A stretch of DNA of 64,000 nt. Origin: Streptomyces lycii. GTDB taxonomy: Bacteria > Actinomycetota > Actinomycetes > Streptomycetales > Streptomycetaceae. Position numbers and translations under genes: made by a program. This document shows, in pieces, positions 19,645-30,419 of this stretch; the stretch's first letter is position 1; each line of letters starts with the position of its first letter. Under the pieces are notes generated by a model, which was given only the letters and a program-made list of their open reading frames with translations, made no database searches and was not told the DNA's origin. The DNA lies in NCBI RefSeq assembly GCF_009735685.1, contig NZ_WHPN01000426.1, positions 1 to 64,000 on the forward strand, read 5' to 3'.

Positions 19645-22600
19645 TCACTGCGGGCGGAGCCGGAGTCCGCGCGGGGTGGCGTGGAAGCCGGCGGCCTCCA
19701 GGGCCCGGCCCACCGGGGACGACAGGGCCGAGGCGCCGTTCGCCCGCTCCACGGTGAGGGTGCCCAGCGCCCCCTGGCGGGCGGCGCCGGCCAGGGTCTC
19801 CGCCGCGAGCCGCAGCCGGGGATCCTCGCCGGGGCTTTCCGCGTTCTCGCCGGGCCAGGCCAGCAGGCTCTTCCCGCCGCGCTCGACATACAGCACCAGC
19901 TCCCCGTCGACCAGGACCACCAGGGCGCCCGCCTTGCGGCCGGGCTTGTGACCGCCGCCGGACGCGGGGGAGTCGGGCCAGGGCAGGGCGGCGCCGTAGG
20001 CGTTGGCGGGGTCGGCCGCGGCCAGCAGGACCGCGTTGCCCCGGTCGGCGCGGTCACCGGGCCGGGGCGCCGGGGCGCCGTACCCCGGGTCCGGGCCCGC
20101 CGCCGCGGCCCGCTCCCGGGCCGTGCCCGCCGCGCGGAGCCGGTCCACCGCGCCGTCCATCGCGAACTGCGCGGCCCCCAGTCCCTCCACCACATAGCCG
20201 CGCCGGGCCTGACCGGTCTCCTCGAAGGCGGAGAGCACCCGGTAGGCCGCCGAGAAACCACCGGTGACGCCCTCGGCCGAGACCGCACCGCGGGTCACCA
20301 CCCCGTGCCGGTCCAGCAGCGTGTGGGCGAGGGCGTGCGCCCGGTGGGTCGGTTCCGGCTCGCGCGGGGGCAGCAGCGACCAGCGGCCCGCGACCGTCGG
20401 CGGACCGCCCGGCGAGGCCGTCGGCCGGGCGCCGCGCCCGGTGAGCGAGCCGTAGCGCCCGCGCGGCACGGAGCGCCTCGCCCGGTGGGCGGTGGACCCG
20501 GCGGTACGGCCCGAGCCGAGCAGGGAGCGCAGCGGTGACAGCGTGTCGTTGGTGAGCCGGCCGGACCAGACCAGGTCCCAGAGGACGCCGGCCAGCACGG
20601 TGTCGGTCACGTCGGGGTGTCCGGCGGCCCGGACCTGCTCGGCGATCTGCCGGAAGAACAATCCGTACCCGCCGGAGAGGGCGTCCAGGACCGTCCGGTG
20701 CAGCGGGCCCTCCTCGAGCGGCAGCGGCTCCGGGAGCAGCAGCGGCACGGCGTCCGCGAGATACAGCGACAGCCAGCCGTCCTTGCCCGGCAGCGCGCCG
20801 GCGCCCGCCCACACCACCTCGCCGGCGGCCGTCAGCTCGTCGAGCAGGGCGGGGGAGTAGCCGCCGACCCGGGACGGCAGCACCAGCTTCTCCAGCGCCG
20901 ACGCGGGAACCGGCGCGCCCTGCAACTGCTCCACGGTGCGCACCAGGCCGTCGATGCCGCGCAGGCTGTGCGTCCCCACGTGCTGCCACTGGGGGAGGAA
21001 GGACGCGAGCGCGGCCGGGGCGACCGGCTCCAGCTCCTGGCGCAGGGCGGCCAGCGAACGGCGGCGCAGCCGGCGCAGCACGCCCGCGTCGCACCACTCC
21101 TGGCCCGCCCCGGCCGGGTGGAACTCGCCCTGGACGACGCGCCCCGCGGCGGCGAGCCGGTGCAGCGCGCCGTCGGTGACGGCGGTGCCCAGGCCGAAGC
21201 GCTCGGCGGCCGCGGCGGAGGTGAACGGTCCGTGGGTGCGGGCGTACCGGGCGAGGAGATCGCCGAGGGGGTCCTTGACGGGCTCGGTGAAGGCCTCCGG
21301 CACGCCGACGGGCAGGGCCGTGCCGAGGGCGTCGCGCAGCCGCCCGGCGTCCTCCACGGCGGCCCAGTGCCCGGCCCCGGCGATCCGGACCCGGATGGCG
21401 CGCCGGGCCTCGGCCAGCTCCGCCGCCCAGCCGGGCTCGGCCCCGCGGTCGGCCAGCTCGGCGTCGGTGAGCGGCCCGAGGAGGCGGAGCAGGTCGGCGA
21501 CGCTCTCGGGATCCTTGGCCCGGCGCTCCTCGGTCAGCCACTGGAGCTCCCGTTCCAGGTCCGCCAGCGCCTCCACGTCCAGCAGCTCGCGCAGCTCGGC
21601 CTGGCCCAGCAGCTCCGCCAGCAGCCGGGAGTCCAGGGACAGGGCGGCGGCGCGGCGCTCGGCGAGCGGGGAGTCGCCCTCGTAGAGGTACTGCGCGACA
21701 TAGCCGAAGAGCAGCGAGCGGGCGAACGGGGACGGCTCGGGCGTGGTGACCTCGACGAGACGCACCCGGCGCGCCTCGACGTCCCCCATCAGCTCCGTCA
21801 GGCCGGGCACGTCGAAGACGTCCTGGAGGCATTCGCGCACGGCCTCCAGGACGATCGGGAACGAGCCGAACTCCGACGCCACCTGGAGCAGTTGCGAAGC
21901 GCGCTGCCGCTGCTGCCAGAGCGGCGTCCGCTTGCCCGGGTCCCGGCGCGGCAGCAGCAGGGCGCGGGCGGCGCACTCCCGGAAGCGGGCGGCGAACAGC
22001 GCGGAGCTGCCGACCTGGTCGGTGACCAGCTGCCCGATCTCACCGGCGTCGAAGACGGTGTCGGCGGCCCCGACGGGCGGCTGCTCCGGATCGGCGGGAA
22101 ACCCGGCGGGCGCCCCGCCGGGAACGGAACCGTCCGGGGCGGCGGGCAGGTCCAGCAGGTCGAGGCCCATCATGTCGGCGTCCGGCAGCCGCAGCACGAT
22201 GCCGTCGTCGGCGTGCATCACCTGCGCGTCCATGCCGAACCGCTCGGAGAGCCGGGCCCCCAGCGCGAGCGCCCACGGCGCGTGCACCTGGGCGCCGAAG
22301 GGCGAGTGCACCACGACCCGCCAGTCGCCCAGCTCGTCGCGGAAGCGCTCGACGACGATCGTCCGGTCGTCGGGGACATGGCCGCAGGCGCGGCGCTGCT
22401 CGTCGAGATACGCCAGGACGTTGTCCGCGGCCCAGGTGTCGAGCCCGGCGGCGGACAGCCGTCGCCGCGCGTCCTCGGGCGCCAGTCCGCCGATCTCGCG
22501 CAGGAACGAGCCCAGCGCCCGCCCCAGCTCCAGCGGCCGGCCGAGCTGGTCGCCCTTCCAGAACGGCAGCCGGCCGGGCACGCCGGGGGCGGGGGTGACC

Positions 22601-24396
22601 AGGACCCGGTCGCGGGTGATGTCCTCGATGCGCCAGGTCGTGGTGCCGAGCGTGAAGACGTCGCCGACCCGGGACTCGTAGACCATCTCCTCGTCCAGCT
22701 CGCCGACCCGGCCGCCGCCTTTCTTCGGGTCGGCACCCGCCAGGAACACCCCGAACAGGCCGCGGTCCGGGATGGTGCCCCCGGAGGTCACGGCCAGCCG
22801 CTGCGCCCCCGGCCGGCCCGTGACCGTACCGGCCACCCGGTCCCACACGACGCGCGGCCGGAGCTCGGCGAAGGCGTCCGACGGATAGCGCCCGGCGAGC
22901 ATGTCCAGCACCGAGGTGTACGCCGACTCGGGCAGCGAGGCGAAGGGCGCGGCCCGCCGCACGACGGCCAGCAGCTCGTCGACGTCCCAGGTGTCCAGCG
23001 CGGTCATCGCGACGAGCTGCTGGGCCAGCACGTCCAGCGGATTGGCGGGGACCCGGAGCGCCTCGATGGACCCGGTCCGCATCCGCTCCGTGACGACCGC
23101 GGCCTGCACCAGATCGCCGCGGTACTTCGGGAAGACCACACCGGTGGAGACCGCGCCGACCTGGTGCCCGGCACGCCCGACCCGCTGGAGGCCGGAGGCG
23201 ACCGACGGCGGTGACTCGACCTGGACGACGAGGTCGACGGCGCCCATGTCGATGCCCAGCTCCAGGCTGGAGGTGGCGACGACGGCGGGCAGCCGGCCCG
23301 CCTTGAGGTCCTCCTCGACCTGGGCGCGCTGCTCCTTGGAGACCGATCCGTGGTGGGCCCGGGCCAGCACCGGGGGCGCTCCCTGGGCCGCGCCCGATCC
23401 GCCCATCAGCTCGGCGGGGGAGTGGTCCTCGGGGACGGGCTCGCCGGTGGCACGCTCGTACGCGATCTCGTTGAGCCGGTTGCACAGCCGCTCCGCCAGC
23501 CGGCGGGAGTTCGCGAAGACGATCGTGGAGCGGTGGGCCTGGACCAGGTCGGTGATCCGCTCCTCCACATGCGGCCAGACCGACGGCTTCTCGGCCGCGC
23601 CTCCGGTGTCGGGGGCGGCGTCCCGGGCCGGGGCGCCGCCCAGCTCGCCCAGGTCCTCGACCGGCACGACCACGGAGAGGTCGAACTCCTTGGCCGACGG
23701 CGGCTGGACGATCCTCGCCTGCCGCCGCGGCGACAGATACCGCGCGACCTCCTCGACGGGCCGGACGGTCGCGGACAGGCCGATGCGGGTGGCGGGCCGG
23801 GGCAGCAGCTCGTCCAGCCGCTCCAGGGAGAGGGCGAGATGGGCGCCGCGCTTGGTGCCGGCGACGGCGTGGACCTCGTCGAGGATGACGGTCTCCACCC
23901 CGGCCAGGGCGTCCCGCGCGGCGGAGGTCAGCATCAGGAACAGCGACTCGGGCGTGGTGATCAGGATGTCCGGCGGCCGGCCGGCGATGGACCGCCGCTC
24001 GGCGGCGGGGGTGTCGCCGGAGCGGATGCCGACCCGCACCTCCGGCTCGGGCAGGCCGAGCCGTGCGGCCTCGTGCCGGATGCCGGTCAGCGGGCTGCGG
24101 AGATTGCGCTCGACGTCGACCGCGAGGGCCTTGAGCGGCGAGACGTAGAGCACCCGGCAGCGCTTCTTGGCCTCGGCGGGCGGCGGGGTGCTCGCGAGCC
24201 GGTCCAGCGCGGCCAGGAACGCGGCGAGCGTCTTGCCGGACCCCGTCGGGGCGACCACCAGCACGTCCGAGCCCTCGCCGATGGCCTGCCAGGCGCCCGT
24301 CTGCGCCTCGGTGGGCGCGTGGAAGGCCCCGGTGAACCAGGCGCGGGTCGCGGGGGAGAAATTGTCCAGGGCCGGGGCGGCCGGGTGGTCCGACAT
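19645..24396 (-). CDS. lhr: Lhr-family large ATP-dependent DNA/RNA helicase
   Basis: This 1583-residue superfamily 2 helicase has Walker A APTGSGKT near residue 55, DEVH box ILDEVHAVAG, motif III SATV-type, and a second RecA domain ending in the QRVGRAGH motif VI, followed by a winged helix and the long Lhr core and C-terminal domain. Full-length bacterial Lhr is about 1500-1600 residues, so the gene looks complete. In mycobacteria Lhr is a 3'-to-5' translocase linked to the DNA-damage response. ATG 24396 is chosen; ATG 24405 is an equal alternative and neither has a clear ribosome site. The divergent araC gene starts about 110 bp away. Confidence 0.93.
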   Translation of the reverse strand: MSDHPAAPALDNFSPATRAWFTGAFHAPTEAQTGAWQAIGEGSDVLVVAPTGSGKTLAAFLAALDRLASTPPPAEAKKRCRVLYVSPLKALAVDVERNLRSPLTGIRHEAARLGLPEPEVRVGIRSGDTPAAERRSIAGRPPDILITTPESLFLMLTSAARDALAGVETVILDEVHAVAGTKRGAHLALSLERLDELLPRPATRIGLSATVRPVEEVARYLSPRRQARIVQPPSAKEFDLSVVVPVEDLGELGGAPARDAAPDTGGAAEKPSVWPHVEERITDLVQAHRSTIVFANSRRLAERLCNRLNEIAYERATGEPVPEDHSPAELMGGSGAAQGAPPVLARAHHGSVSKEQRAQVEEDLKAGRLPAVVATSSLELGIDMGAVDLVVQVESPPSVASGLQRVGRAGHQVGAVSTGVVFPKYRGDLVQAAVVTERMRTGSIEALRVPANPLDVLAQQLVAMTALDTWDVDELLAVVRRAAPFASLPESAYTSVLDMLAGRYPSDAFAELRPRVVWDRVAGTVTGRPGAQRLAVTSGGTIPDRGLFGVFLAGADPKKGGGRVGELDEEMVYESRVGDVFTLGTTTWRIEDITRDRVLVTPAPGVPGRLPFWKGDQLGRPLELGRALGSFLREIGGLAPEDARRRLSAAGLDTWAADNVLAYLDEQRRACGHVPDDRTIVVERFRDELGDWRVVVHSPFGAQVHAPWALALGARLSERFGMDAQVMHADDGIVLRLPDADMMGLDLLDLPAAPDGSVPGGAPAGFPADPEQPPVGAADTVFDAGEIGQLVTDQVGSSALFAARFRECAARALLLPRRDPGKRTPLWQQRQRASQLLQVASEFGSFPIVLEAVRECLQDVFDVPGLTELMGDVEARRVRLVEVTTPEPSPFARSLLFGYVAQYLYEGDSPLAERRAAALSLDSRLLAELLGQAELRELLDVEALADLERELQWLTEERRAKDPESVADLLRLLGPLTDAELADRGAEPGWAAELAEARRAIRVRIAGAGHWAAVEDAGRLRDALGTALPVGVPEAFTEPVKDPLGDLLARYARTHGPFTSAAAAERFGLGTAVTDGALHRLAAAGRVVQGEFHPAGAGQEWCDAGVLRRLRRRSLAALRQELEPVAPAALASFLPQWQHVGTHSLRGIDGLVRTVEQLQGAPVPASALEKLVLPSRVGGYSPALLDELTAAGEVVWAGAGALPGKDGWLSLYLADAVPLLLPEPLPLEEGPLHRTVLDALSGGYGLFFRQIAEQVRAAGHPDVTDTVLAGVLWDLVWSGRLTNDTLSPLRSLLGSGRTAGSTAHRARRSVPRGRYGSLTGRGARPTASPGGPPTVAGRWSLLPPREPEPTHRAHALAHTLLDRHGVVTRGAVSAEGVTGGFSAAYRVLSAFEETGQARRGYVVEGLGAAQFAMDGAVDRLRAAGTARERAAAAGPDPGYGAPAPRPGDRADRGNAVLLAAADPANAYGAALPWPDSPASGGGHKPGRKAGALVVLVDGELVLYVERGGKSLLAWPGENAESPGEDPRLRLAAETLAGAARQGALGTLTVERANGASALSSPVGRALEAAGFHATPRGLRLRPQ

Positions 24397-24508
24397 GCCA
24401 ACCATCGTGCACCCGGGCACCGACATTGGTACGTACCCGCAGGTCAGAGCCGGTGAACGGGTGAGGCCCCCGGGGTGGGGGAGCGGTCCGGCGGGCACAA
24501 TGGGCCGC

Positions 24509-25552
24509 ATGGGCGCGACGGAACACGCACGGTACTGGCAGCATCCGCGGCTGCCCGGCGTCGATCTGCTGCGTGCCCGCTACGTCAGCCACACCTTCTC
24601 CCGGCACGCGCACGACGGCTTCGTGATCGCCGCCGTGACCTCCGGGGTCGAGGGCGTGGGGCTGCCGCGCGGCGCCGAGAACGTCGGCGCCGGGGGCGTG
24701 GTGCTCATCAACCCGGAGACACCCCACACCGCGTACGCCGGCGCCCGGGAGGGCTGGAGCTACCGGGTGCTCTACCCGCCGGTCGGGCTGGTCGCGGAGG
24801 TCGCCGCCGAGGTGACCCCGCTGCGCGGCACCCCGTCCTTCACCGAGAACGTGCTCGACGACCCCGGCGGCGGCCGGCTGATCGCGGACGTGCACCGGGC
24901 GGCCGAGGCGGACAACGCCCTCGCCGCCGACACCCTGCTGCGCCGGACCGTCGCCCGGCTGCTGCGCCGCTGCGGCAGCACGGCCGCGGACCCCTCCGGA
25001 GCGGCCGGTTCCGGCGCGGCGGCCGCCGCCCGGGCCCGCGAACTGCTCGTCGAGCACATGGCGGACCCGCCCACGCTGGAACGGCTCGCCGCGGCGACCG
25101 GCACCGGGCCGTTCGCCCTGCTGCGCGCCTTCCGGGCCGCGTACGGGCTGCCGCCGCACAGCTGGCTCACGGGCGCCCGGGTCCGGCGCGCACGGCAGCT
25201 GCTGGACGCGGGCTGCACGCCCGCCGGGGCCGCGGCGGCGGTCGGCTTCACCGACCAGCCGCACCTGAACCGGCATTTCACCCGCATCGTCGGTGTGCCG
25301 CCGGGCGCCTACCAGCGCGAACGCCGGCGTACGGGCTCGGCGGGCCGCGGGGACGGCGGCACGGGGAGCCGTGGGCCGTCGGCACGGGAGCCGTGGGCCG
25401 GAACAGCCGGAGCCGTGAGCCGGAACACCGCGGGTGAAGGCTTCGCGGCGGGCGGGCCCCCGGGCGGGCGGGCCGCGGGGCAGGGCACCCGCCGCCCCGC
25501 CGTCCCGGCGGCCGCAAAAACGTACAAGACGGAGCCGGGCTCCGGACCGTAG
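24509..25552 (+). CDS. AraC-family transcriptional regulator
   Basis: This 347-residue protein has an N-terminal cupin-like sensing domain (about 15-160; HTFSRHAHDGFVIAAVT, INPETPHTAYAG) and a C-terminal pair of helix-turn-helices (about 190-275; LLRAFRAAYGLPPHSW, AAVGFTDQPHLNRHFTRIVGVPPGAY). About 70 Gly/Arg/Ala-rich residues of no recognised fold are added at the end. It directly precedes azlC (9 bp between stop and start), a common arrangement in which such a regulator controls AzlCD amino-acid export; the effector is unknown. CACAAT lies 7 nt before ATG 24509, and no ribosome site is seen. Confidence 0.85.
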   Translation: MGATEHARYWQHPRLPGVDLLRARYVSHTFSRHAHDGFVIAAVTSGVEGVGLPRGAENVGAGGVVLINPETPHTAYAGAREGWSYRVLYPPVGLVAEVAAEVTPLRGTPSFTENVLDDPGGGRLIADVHRAAEADNALAADTLLRRTVARLLRRCGSTAADPSGAAGSGAAAAARARELLVEHMADPPTLERLAAATGTGPFALLRAFRAAYGLPPHSWLTGARVRRARQLLDAGCTPAGAAAAVGFTDQPHLNRHFTRIVGVPPGAYQRERRRTGSAGRGDGGTGSRGPSAREPWAGTAGAVSRNTAGEGFAAGGPPGGRAAGQGTRRPAVPAAAKTYKTEPGSGP

Positions 25553-25561
25553 CGTGCGGGT
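25550..25561 (+). promoter_or_regulatory. -10 box giving a leaderless azlC transcript
   Basis: TAGCGT (25550-25555), which includes the stop codon of the araC gene, is followed by exactly 6 nt and the azlC GTG. No ribosome-binding sequence is present. Confidence 0.4.
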
Positions 25562-26521
25562 GTGACACAACAGACCGGGATACGGACGGAGGCCCCGCCG
25601 CGCTCCGACGCCGCGGTGGTCCGGGACGCGCTGGGCGTGGGCGTCGCCGTGGGGCTGTCCGGCTTCGCCTTCGGAGTGACCGCGGCGGGTGCCGGGCTCA
25701 CCGTCCTCCAGACCTGCGCCCTGAGCCTGCTCGTCTTCACCGGGGCCTCGCAGTTCGCGCTGGTGGGCGCGCTCGCGGCGGGCGGCAACCCGTTCACGGC
25801 CGCCGCCGGGGCGTTCTTCCTCGGCGTCCGCAACGCCTTCTACGGGCTGCGGCTGGCCCAGCTGCTGCGGCTGCCGCGCGCGCTGCGGCCGTTCGCCGCC
25901 CAGTGGGTGATCGACGAGACGACCGTCGTCACCCTCGCCCAGTCCGGCCGGCGCGCGGCCCGCATCGGGTTCGCGGTGACCGGGGCCACGGTCTACCTGC
26001 TGTGGAACCTCACCACGCTGCTCGGCGCCCTCGGCGCGTCGGCGCTCGGCGACCCGGACGCCTGGGGGCTGGACGCCGCGGGGCCCGCCGTCTTCCTGGC
26101 GCTGCTCGCCCCGATGCTGCGCACGGCCGTCGAGCGCGCCGTCGCGGGGCTCGCGGTCGTCCTCGTGCTCGTCGGCGTGCCGCTGCTGCCCGCGGGCGTA
26201 CCGGTGCTGGTGTCCGCGCTGGCGGCGCCCGCCGTGCTCGCCCTGCGCGGCCGGGTCCCGGGCCTGCCGAAGACGGAACCGGACACCGCGGACCTGCCGG
26301 ACCCGCCGGACCCGGAGGACCCGCCGCACCCGCTGGACCCGGCGGACCCGGGGCGCGGAGGTGCGGACGGGACGGGGGCCGTCGGGGGCGACGGAGCACG
26401 GACCGCGACAGGGGGCCGGGCCGGGACCGGGCGCGCGGCAGCCGGCCCGGAGACCGGTGCGGAGACCGGTGCGGAATCCGGTGCGGAGACCGGCGCGGAC
26501 GAGAAGGAGCAGGTCGGATGA
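25562..26521 (+). CDS. azlC: AzlC-family branched-chain amino-acid exporter, large subunit
   Basis: This 319-residue protein has the AzlC family core in about residues 1-235: DALGVGVAVGLSGFAFG, TGASQFALVGA, GVRNAFYG and QWVIDETT lie between predicted membrane segments. Together with AzlD it forms an exporter of branched-chain amino acids or analogues. The last 85 residues are a Pro/Asp then Gly/Ala/Glu/Thr-rich tail not usual for the family; part of it is encoded by four 12-bp repeats at 26449-26496. The stop overlaps the azlD ATG, so the two are co-translated. Confidence 0.85.
   Translation: MTQQTGIRTEAPPRSDAAVVRDALGVGVAVGLSGFAFGVTAAGAGLTVLQTCALSLLVFTGASQFALVGALAAGGNPFTAAAGAFFLGVRNAFYGLRLAQLLRLPRALRPFAAQWVIDETTVVTLAQSGRRAARIGFAVTGATVYLLWNLTTLLGALGASALGDPDAWGLDAAGPAVFLALLAPMLRTAVERAVAGLAVVLVLVGVPLLPAGVPVLVSALAAPAVLALRGRVPGLPKTEPDTADLPDPPDPEDPPHPLDPADPGRGGADGTGAVGGDGARTATGGRAGTGRAAAGPETGAETGAESGAETGADEKEQVG
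26449..26496 (+). repeat. 12-bp x4 repeat inside the azlC tail
   Basis: Four 12-bp units of the type GGAGACCGGTGC lie head to tail at 26449, 26461, 26473 and 26485. They encode repeated E-T/S-G-A. Confidence 0.8.
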
Positions 26522-26826
26522 GCGTCTGGATCGCCATCGGGGTCACCACCGTCGGCTGCTATCTGGTGAAACTGCTCGGTCTGTCCGTCCCCGCGGGCGT
26601 CCTGGAACGCCCCGCGGTGAAGCGGCTGGCCGCGCTGGTCCCCATCGCCCTGCTGGCCGCGCTCACGGCCCAGCAGACGCTGAGCGAGGGCACGGCCCTG
26701 GTCCCGGACGCGCGCGTGGCGGGTGTCGGCGCGGCGGCGGTCGCCCTGCTGCTGCGGGCCCCGTTCCTGGTCGTCGTCGGCGTCGCCGTACTGGTCACCG
26801 CCGGGGCCCGGGCGCTGGGTGCCTGA
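26518..26826 (+). CDS. azlD: AzlD-family small subunit of branched-chain amino-acid exporter
   Basis: This 102-residue protein is almost entirely hydrophobic with about three to four membrane segments and the family features VTTVGCYLVKLLG, LVPIALLAALTAQQT and DARVAGVGAAAVAL. It partners AzlC in export. The ATG overlaps the azlC stop by four bases (ATGA), showing translational coupling. Confidence 0.88.
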   Translation: MSVWIAIGVTTVGCYLVKLLGLSVPAGVLERPAVKRLAALVPIALLAALTAQQTLSEGTALVPDARVAGVGAAAVALLLRAPFLVVVGVAVLVTAGARALGA

Positions 26827-26844
26827 GGGCAGGCGGCCGGGCGC

Positions 26845-26856
26845 GATACTGGAGAC
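26845..26856 (+). promoter_or_regulatory. -10 box before the DUF3046 gene
   Basis: GATACT (26845-26850) is followed by exactly 6 nt and ATG. A GGAG lies between them but is too close to the start to act as a normal ribosome site. Confidence 0.35.
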
Positions 26857-27051
26857 ATGCGGTTGACGGTTTTCTGGCAGCGGATGGCGGATCACTTCGG
26901 CGAGGCGTACGCCGACTCCTTCGCGCGCGATCATGTGATGTCCCAGCTCGGCGGGCGGACGGTGTACGAGGCGCTGGACGCGGGGTGGAACGCCAAGGAG
27001 GTGTGGCGGGCGGTCTGCGCGGCCGTGGAGGTGCCCGCCGACAAGCGCTGA
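26857..27051 (+). CDS. DUF3046 family small protein
   Basis: This 64-residue protein belongs to the actinobacterial DUF3046 family, recognised by FWQRMADHFGEAYADSFARDHV, here split as FWQRMADHFG and the following A-rich part, plus LGGRTVYEALDAG and KEVWRAVC. No function is established. It is typically found upstream of recA in Streptomyces and relatives, and keeps that position here, with the AI-2E transporter gene between. Confidence 0.88.
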   Translation: MRLTVFWQRMADHFGEAYADSFARDHVMSQLGGRTVYEALDAGWNAKEVWRAVCAAVEVPADKR

Positions 27052-27100
27052 CGGGGTCCGGTTTTCCCGGGCTGCCGCCCGTCCCGGCCGCCCGATGGGC

Positions 27101-27112
27101 GAGACTTGCCGG
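27101..27112 (+). promoter_or_regulatory. -10 box deciding the AI-2E transporter start
   Basis: GAGACT (27101-27106) is followed by exactly 6 nt and GTG 27113, the same spacing as in several other genes of the window. This favours the GTG over ATG 27095, which would lie upstream of the predicted transcript start. Confidence 0.35.
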
Positions 27113-28471
27113 GTGGCAGCGACAGACGACGACCTTCCGCACGGCCCGGCGGCCGGGTCCGGGCCCGGCCGGGCCCCCGGCGACACCGGCCCCGGTCCTG
27201 GCCCCGGCCCCGGTCCGGCTCCCGGCCCGGATCCCGTTCCCGGTGACGGGACCGGCGGCGGAGACGGCGACGGAGCCGGCGCCGGTGGCGGTGGCGGGAT
27301 CCCCGCGCCGTCCGCCGATCCCGGCCGCATGCCGCGCTGGTTCCCCCGCGCGGTGCTCCTGGTGTTCGCCGCGTACGCCGTCTTCCAGCTGGCGACGTGG
27401 GCCTTCCACGCCCTGACGGGGCTGCTGCTCAACGTACTGATCGCGTTCTTCCTGGGGCTGGCGATCGAGCCCGCCGTGGACCGGATGGCGGCGCGCGGTG
27501 TGCGCCGCGGGTTCGCCACGGCCTCCGTCTTCCTCGGGATCCTGGTCGCCGTCGCGGGCTTCGTGACCCTGCTCGGCTCGATGCTCGCGGGCCAGATCAT
27601 CACCATGGTCGAGAACTTCCCGCAGTATCTCGACTCCGTGATCCGCTGGAGCAACGAGAGCTTCAACACCAGCCTGTCGCGGCTGGAGATACAGGACAGC
27701 CTGCTCAAGTCCGACTGGCTGCAGCGGTACGTGCAGAACAGCGCGGGCGGGGTGCTGGACATCTCGGCCCAGGTGCTCGGCGGGCTCTTCACCACGCTGA
27801 CCGTGGTGCTCTTCTCCTTCTACTTCGCCGCCGACGGCCCGCGGCTGCGCCGCGCCCTGTGCTCCGTACTGCCGCCGACCCGGCAGACGGAGGTCCTGCG
27901 GGCCTGGGACATCGCGGTCGCGAAGACGGGCGGCTACCTCTACTCCCGCGGGCTGATGGCGCTGATCTCGGGCTTCGCGCACTACGTGCTGCTGGAGATC
28001 CTCGGTGTGCCGTACGCCCCGGCGCTCGCGGTCTGGGTCGGTCTGGTGTCGCAGTTCATCCCGACCATCGGCACCTATCTGGCGGGCGCGCTGCCGATGC
28101 TGCTCGCGTTCACCGTCAACCCCTGGTACGCCCTGTGGGTGCTCGGTTTCGTCGTGGTCTACCAGCAGTTCGAGAACTACATCCTGCAGCCGCGGATCAC
28201 GGCCCGGACCGTGGACATCCACCCGGCGGTCGCCTTCGGCTCGGTGGTGGCGGGCACCGCGCTGCTGGGCGCGGTCGGCGCGCTGATCGCGATTCCCGCG
28301 ACGGCCACGCTCCAGGCGTTCCTCGGCGCGTACGTGAAGCGGTACGACGTGGCCGACCACCCGGGGGTCAGCGGCCGCCCGCGGCGGAATCCGGGGGCCT
28401 CGGCGCTGGCCCGGGCGCGGCGGGTGCTGCGCAGCGGACGGCGGCTGCCGGGCGCCGACCGGGACGCTTGA
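27113..28471 (+). CDS. AI-2E family transporter (PerM/TqsA-like membrane protein)
   Basis: This 452-residue protein begins with about 75 residues rich in Gly and Pro (repeated GPGPGP), followed by the AI-2E/UPF0118 domain with about seven to eight membrane segments: [63 protein letters not shown] and the C-terminal [13 protein letters not shown]. The family includes autoinducer-2 exporters and Na+/H+ antiporters; the substrate cannot be read from sequence. The gene ends just before the recA promoter. Confidence 0.85.
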   Translation: MAATDDDLPHGPAAGSGPGRAPGDTGPGPGPGPGPAPGPDPVPGDGTGGGDGDGAGAGGGGGIPAPSADPGRMPRWFPRAVLLVFAAYAVFQLATWAFHALTGLLLNVLIAFFLGLAIEPAVDRMAARGVRRGFATASVFLGILVAVAGFVTLLGSMLAGQIITMVENFPQYLDSVIRWSNESFNTSLSRLEIQDSLLKSDWLQRYVQNSAGGVLDISAQVLGGLFTTLTVVLFSFYFAADGPRLRRALCSVLPPTRQTEVLRAWDIAVAKTGGYLYSRGLMALISGFAHYVLLEILGVPYAPALAVWVGLVSQFIPTIGTYLAGALPMLLAFTVNPWYALWVLGFVVVYQQFENYILQPRITARTVDIHPAVAFGSVVAGTALLGAVGALIAIPATATLQAFLGAYVKRYDVADHPGVSGRPRRNPGASALARARRVLRSGRRLPGADRDA

Positions 28472-28497
28472 CACCGAAATCGAACATCCATTCTTAT
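28468..28497 (+). promoter_or_regulatory. recA promoter
   Basis: TTGACA (28468-28473) is a consensus -35, and TCTTAT (28492-28497) a plausible -10 at 18-bp spacing. A LexA box lies inside the spacer. The transcript would carry a leader of about 100 nt before ATG 28608. Confidence 0.65.
28482..28493. promoter_or_regulatory. LexA (SOS) box of recA
   Basis: GAACATCCATTC fits the actinobacterial LexA operator pattern GAAC-N4-GTTC with one deviation (ATTC in the right half). It lies between the -35 and -10 of the recA promoter, where bound LexA would block RNA polymerase. Confidence 0.75.
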
Positions 28498-28607
28498 GGA
28501 CGTCCCGGAGTTTTCCACAGGCCGGACGGAGCCGGGGCGGATTGTCAGTGGCAGGCGTTAGCGTCGTGGACGTGAAGCGATCGACTCAAGCAAATCGGGT
28601 GGAACCC

Positions 28608-29729
<1,122 letters not shown>

Positions 29730-29732
29730 CCC

Positions 29733-30368
29733 GTGACGCGGCGAACGGAATGGCCCGGCGCGACGGAGAGCGGCGAGGCCGGTGTGGACGGCGGTGGCCC
29801 CTCTTCGTCGAGGGCCGATCAGGGGGCACCGCTCCGGGGACGCGGGGCCGCGACGGGAGGCGCGGACCCCGCCGAGCAGGCGCGGGCGATCTGCCTGCGC
29901 CTGCTCACCGGAACCCCCCGCACCCGCAAGCAGTTGGAGGACGCGCTGCGGAAGCGGGACATCCCCGATGACGTCGCGGACGAGGTGCTCTGCCGCTTCG
30001 AGGACGTCGGTCTGATCGACGACGCGGCGTTCGCCGACGCCTGGGTGGAGTCCCGCCACCAGGGCCGGGGACTCGCGCGGCGGGCCCTGGCGCGCGAACT
30101 GCGCCATCGGGGAGTGGACACGGCCGTGATCGACCAGGCCGTGTCCCGGCTCGACCACGACCAGGAGGAGGAGACCGCCCGGCAGCTGGTCGAGCGCAAG
30201 CTCCGGGCCACCCGTGGTCTCGAGCGCGACAAGCGGATACGCCGCCTGGCCGGAATGCTGGCCCGCAAGGGCTACTCCGAGGGCTTGGCCCTGCGGGTGG
30301 TCCGGCGTGCGCTGGAGGAGGAGGGCGAGGACCCGGAGTCCCTGGAGTGGCATCTGCCCGGGTCCTGA
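29733..30368 (+). CDS. recX: RecX regulatory protein
   Basis: This 211-residue protein has a poorly conserved N-terminal 45 residues followed by three-helix RecX repeats (CLRLLTGTPRTRKQLEDALRKR in part, DVGLIDDAAFADAWVESR, GRGLARRALARELRHRGV). RecX binds RecA filaments and limits their activity. The GTG start lies 3 bp after the recA stop, so it is cotranscribed and SOS-controlled with recA. Confidence 0.95.
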   Translation: MTRRTEWPGATESGEAGVDGGGPSSSRADQGAPLRGRGAATGGADPAEQARAICLRLLTGTPRTRKQLEDALRKRDIPDDVADEVLCRFEDVGLIDDAAFADAWVESRHQGRGLARRALARELRHRGVDTAVIDQAVSRLDHDQEEETARQLVERKLRATRGLERDKRIRRLAGMLARKGYSEGLALRVVRRALEEEGEDPESLEWHLPGS

Positions 30369-30419
30369 GGACTGTCCCGCAAACCCCGGCCCCGGTGGAC
30401 CGGTGCGCGGCGTCGCGTG

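Noticed and set aside
22040-26329. A 1429-codon minus-strand open frame spanning lhr, araC and azlC
   Set aside because: It crosses three well-supported genes in a third-position-GC shadow frame and shows no domain.
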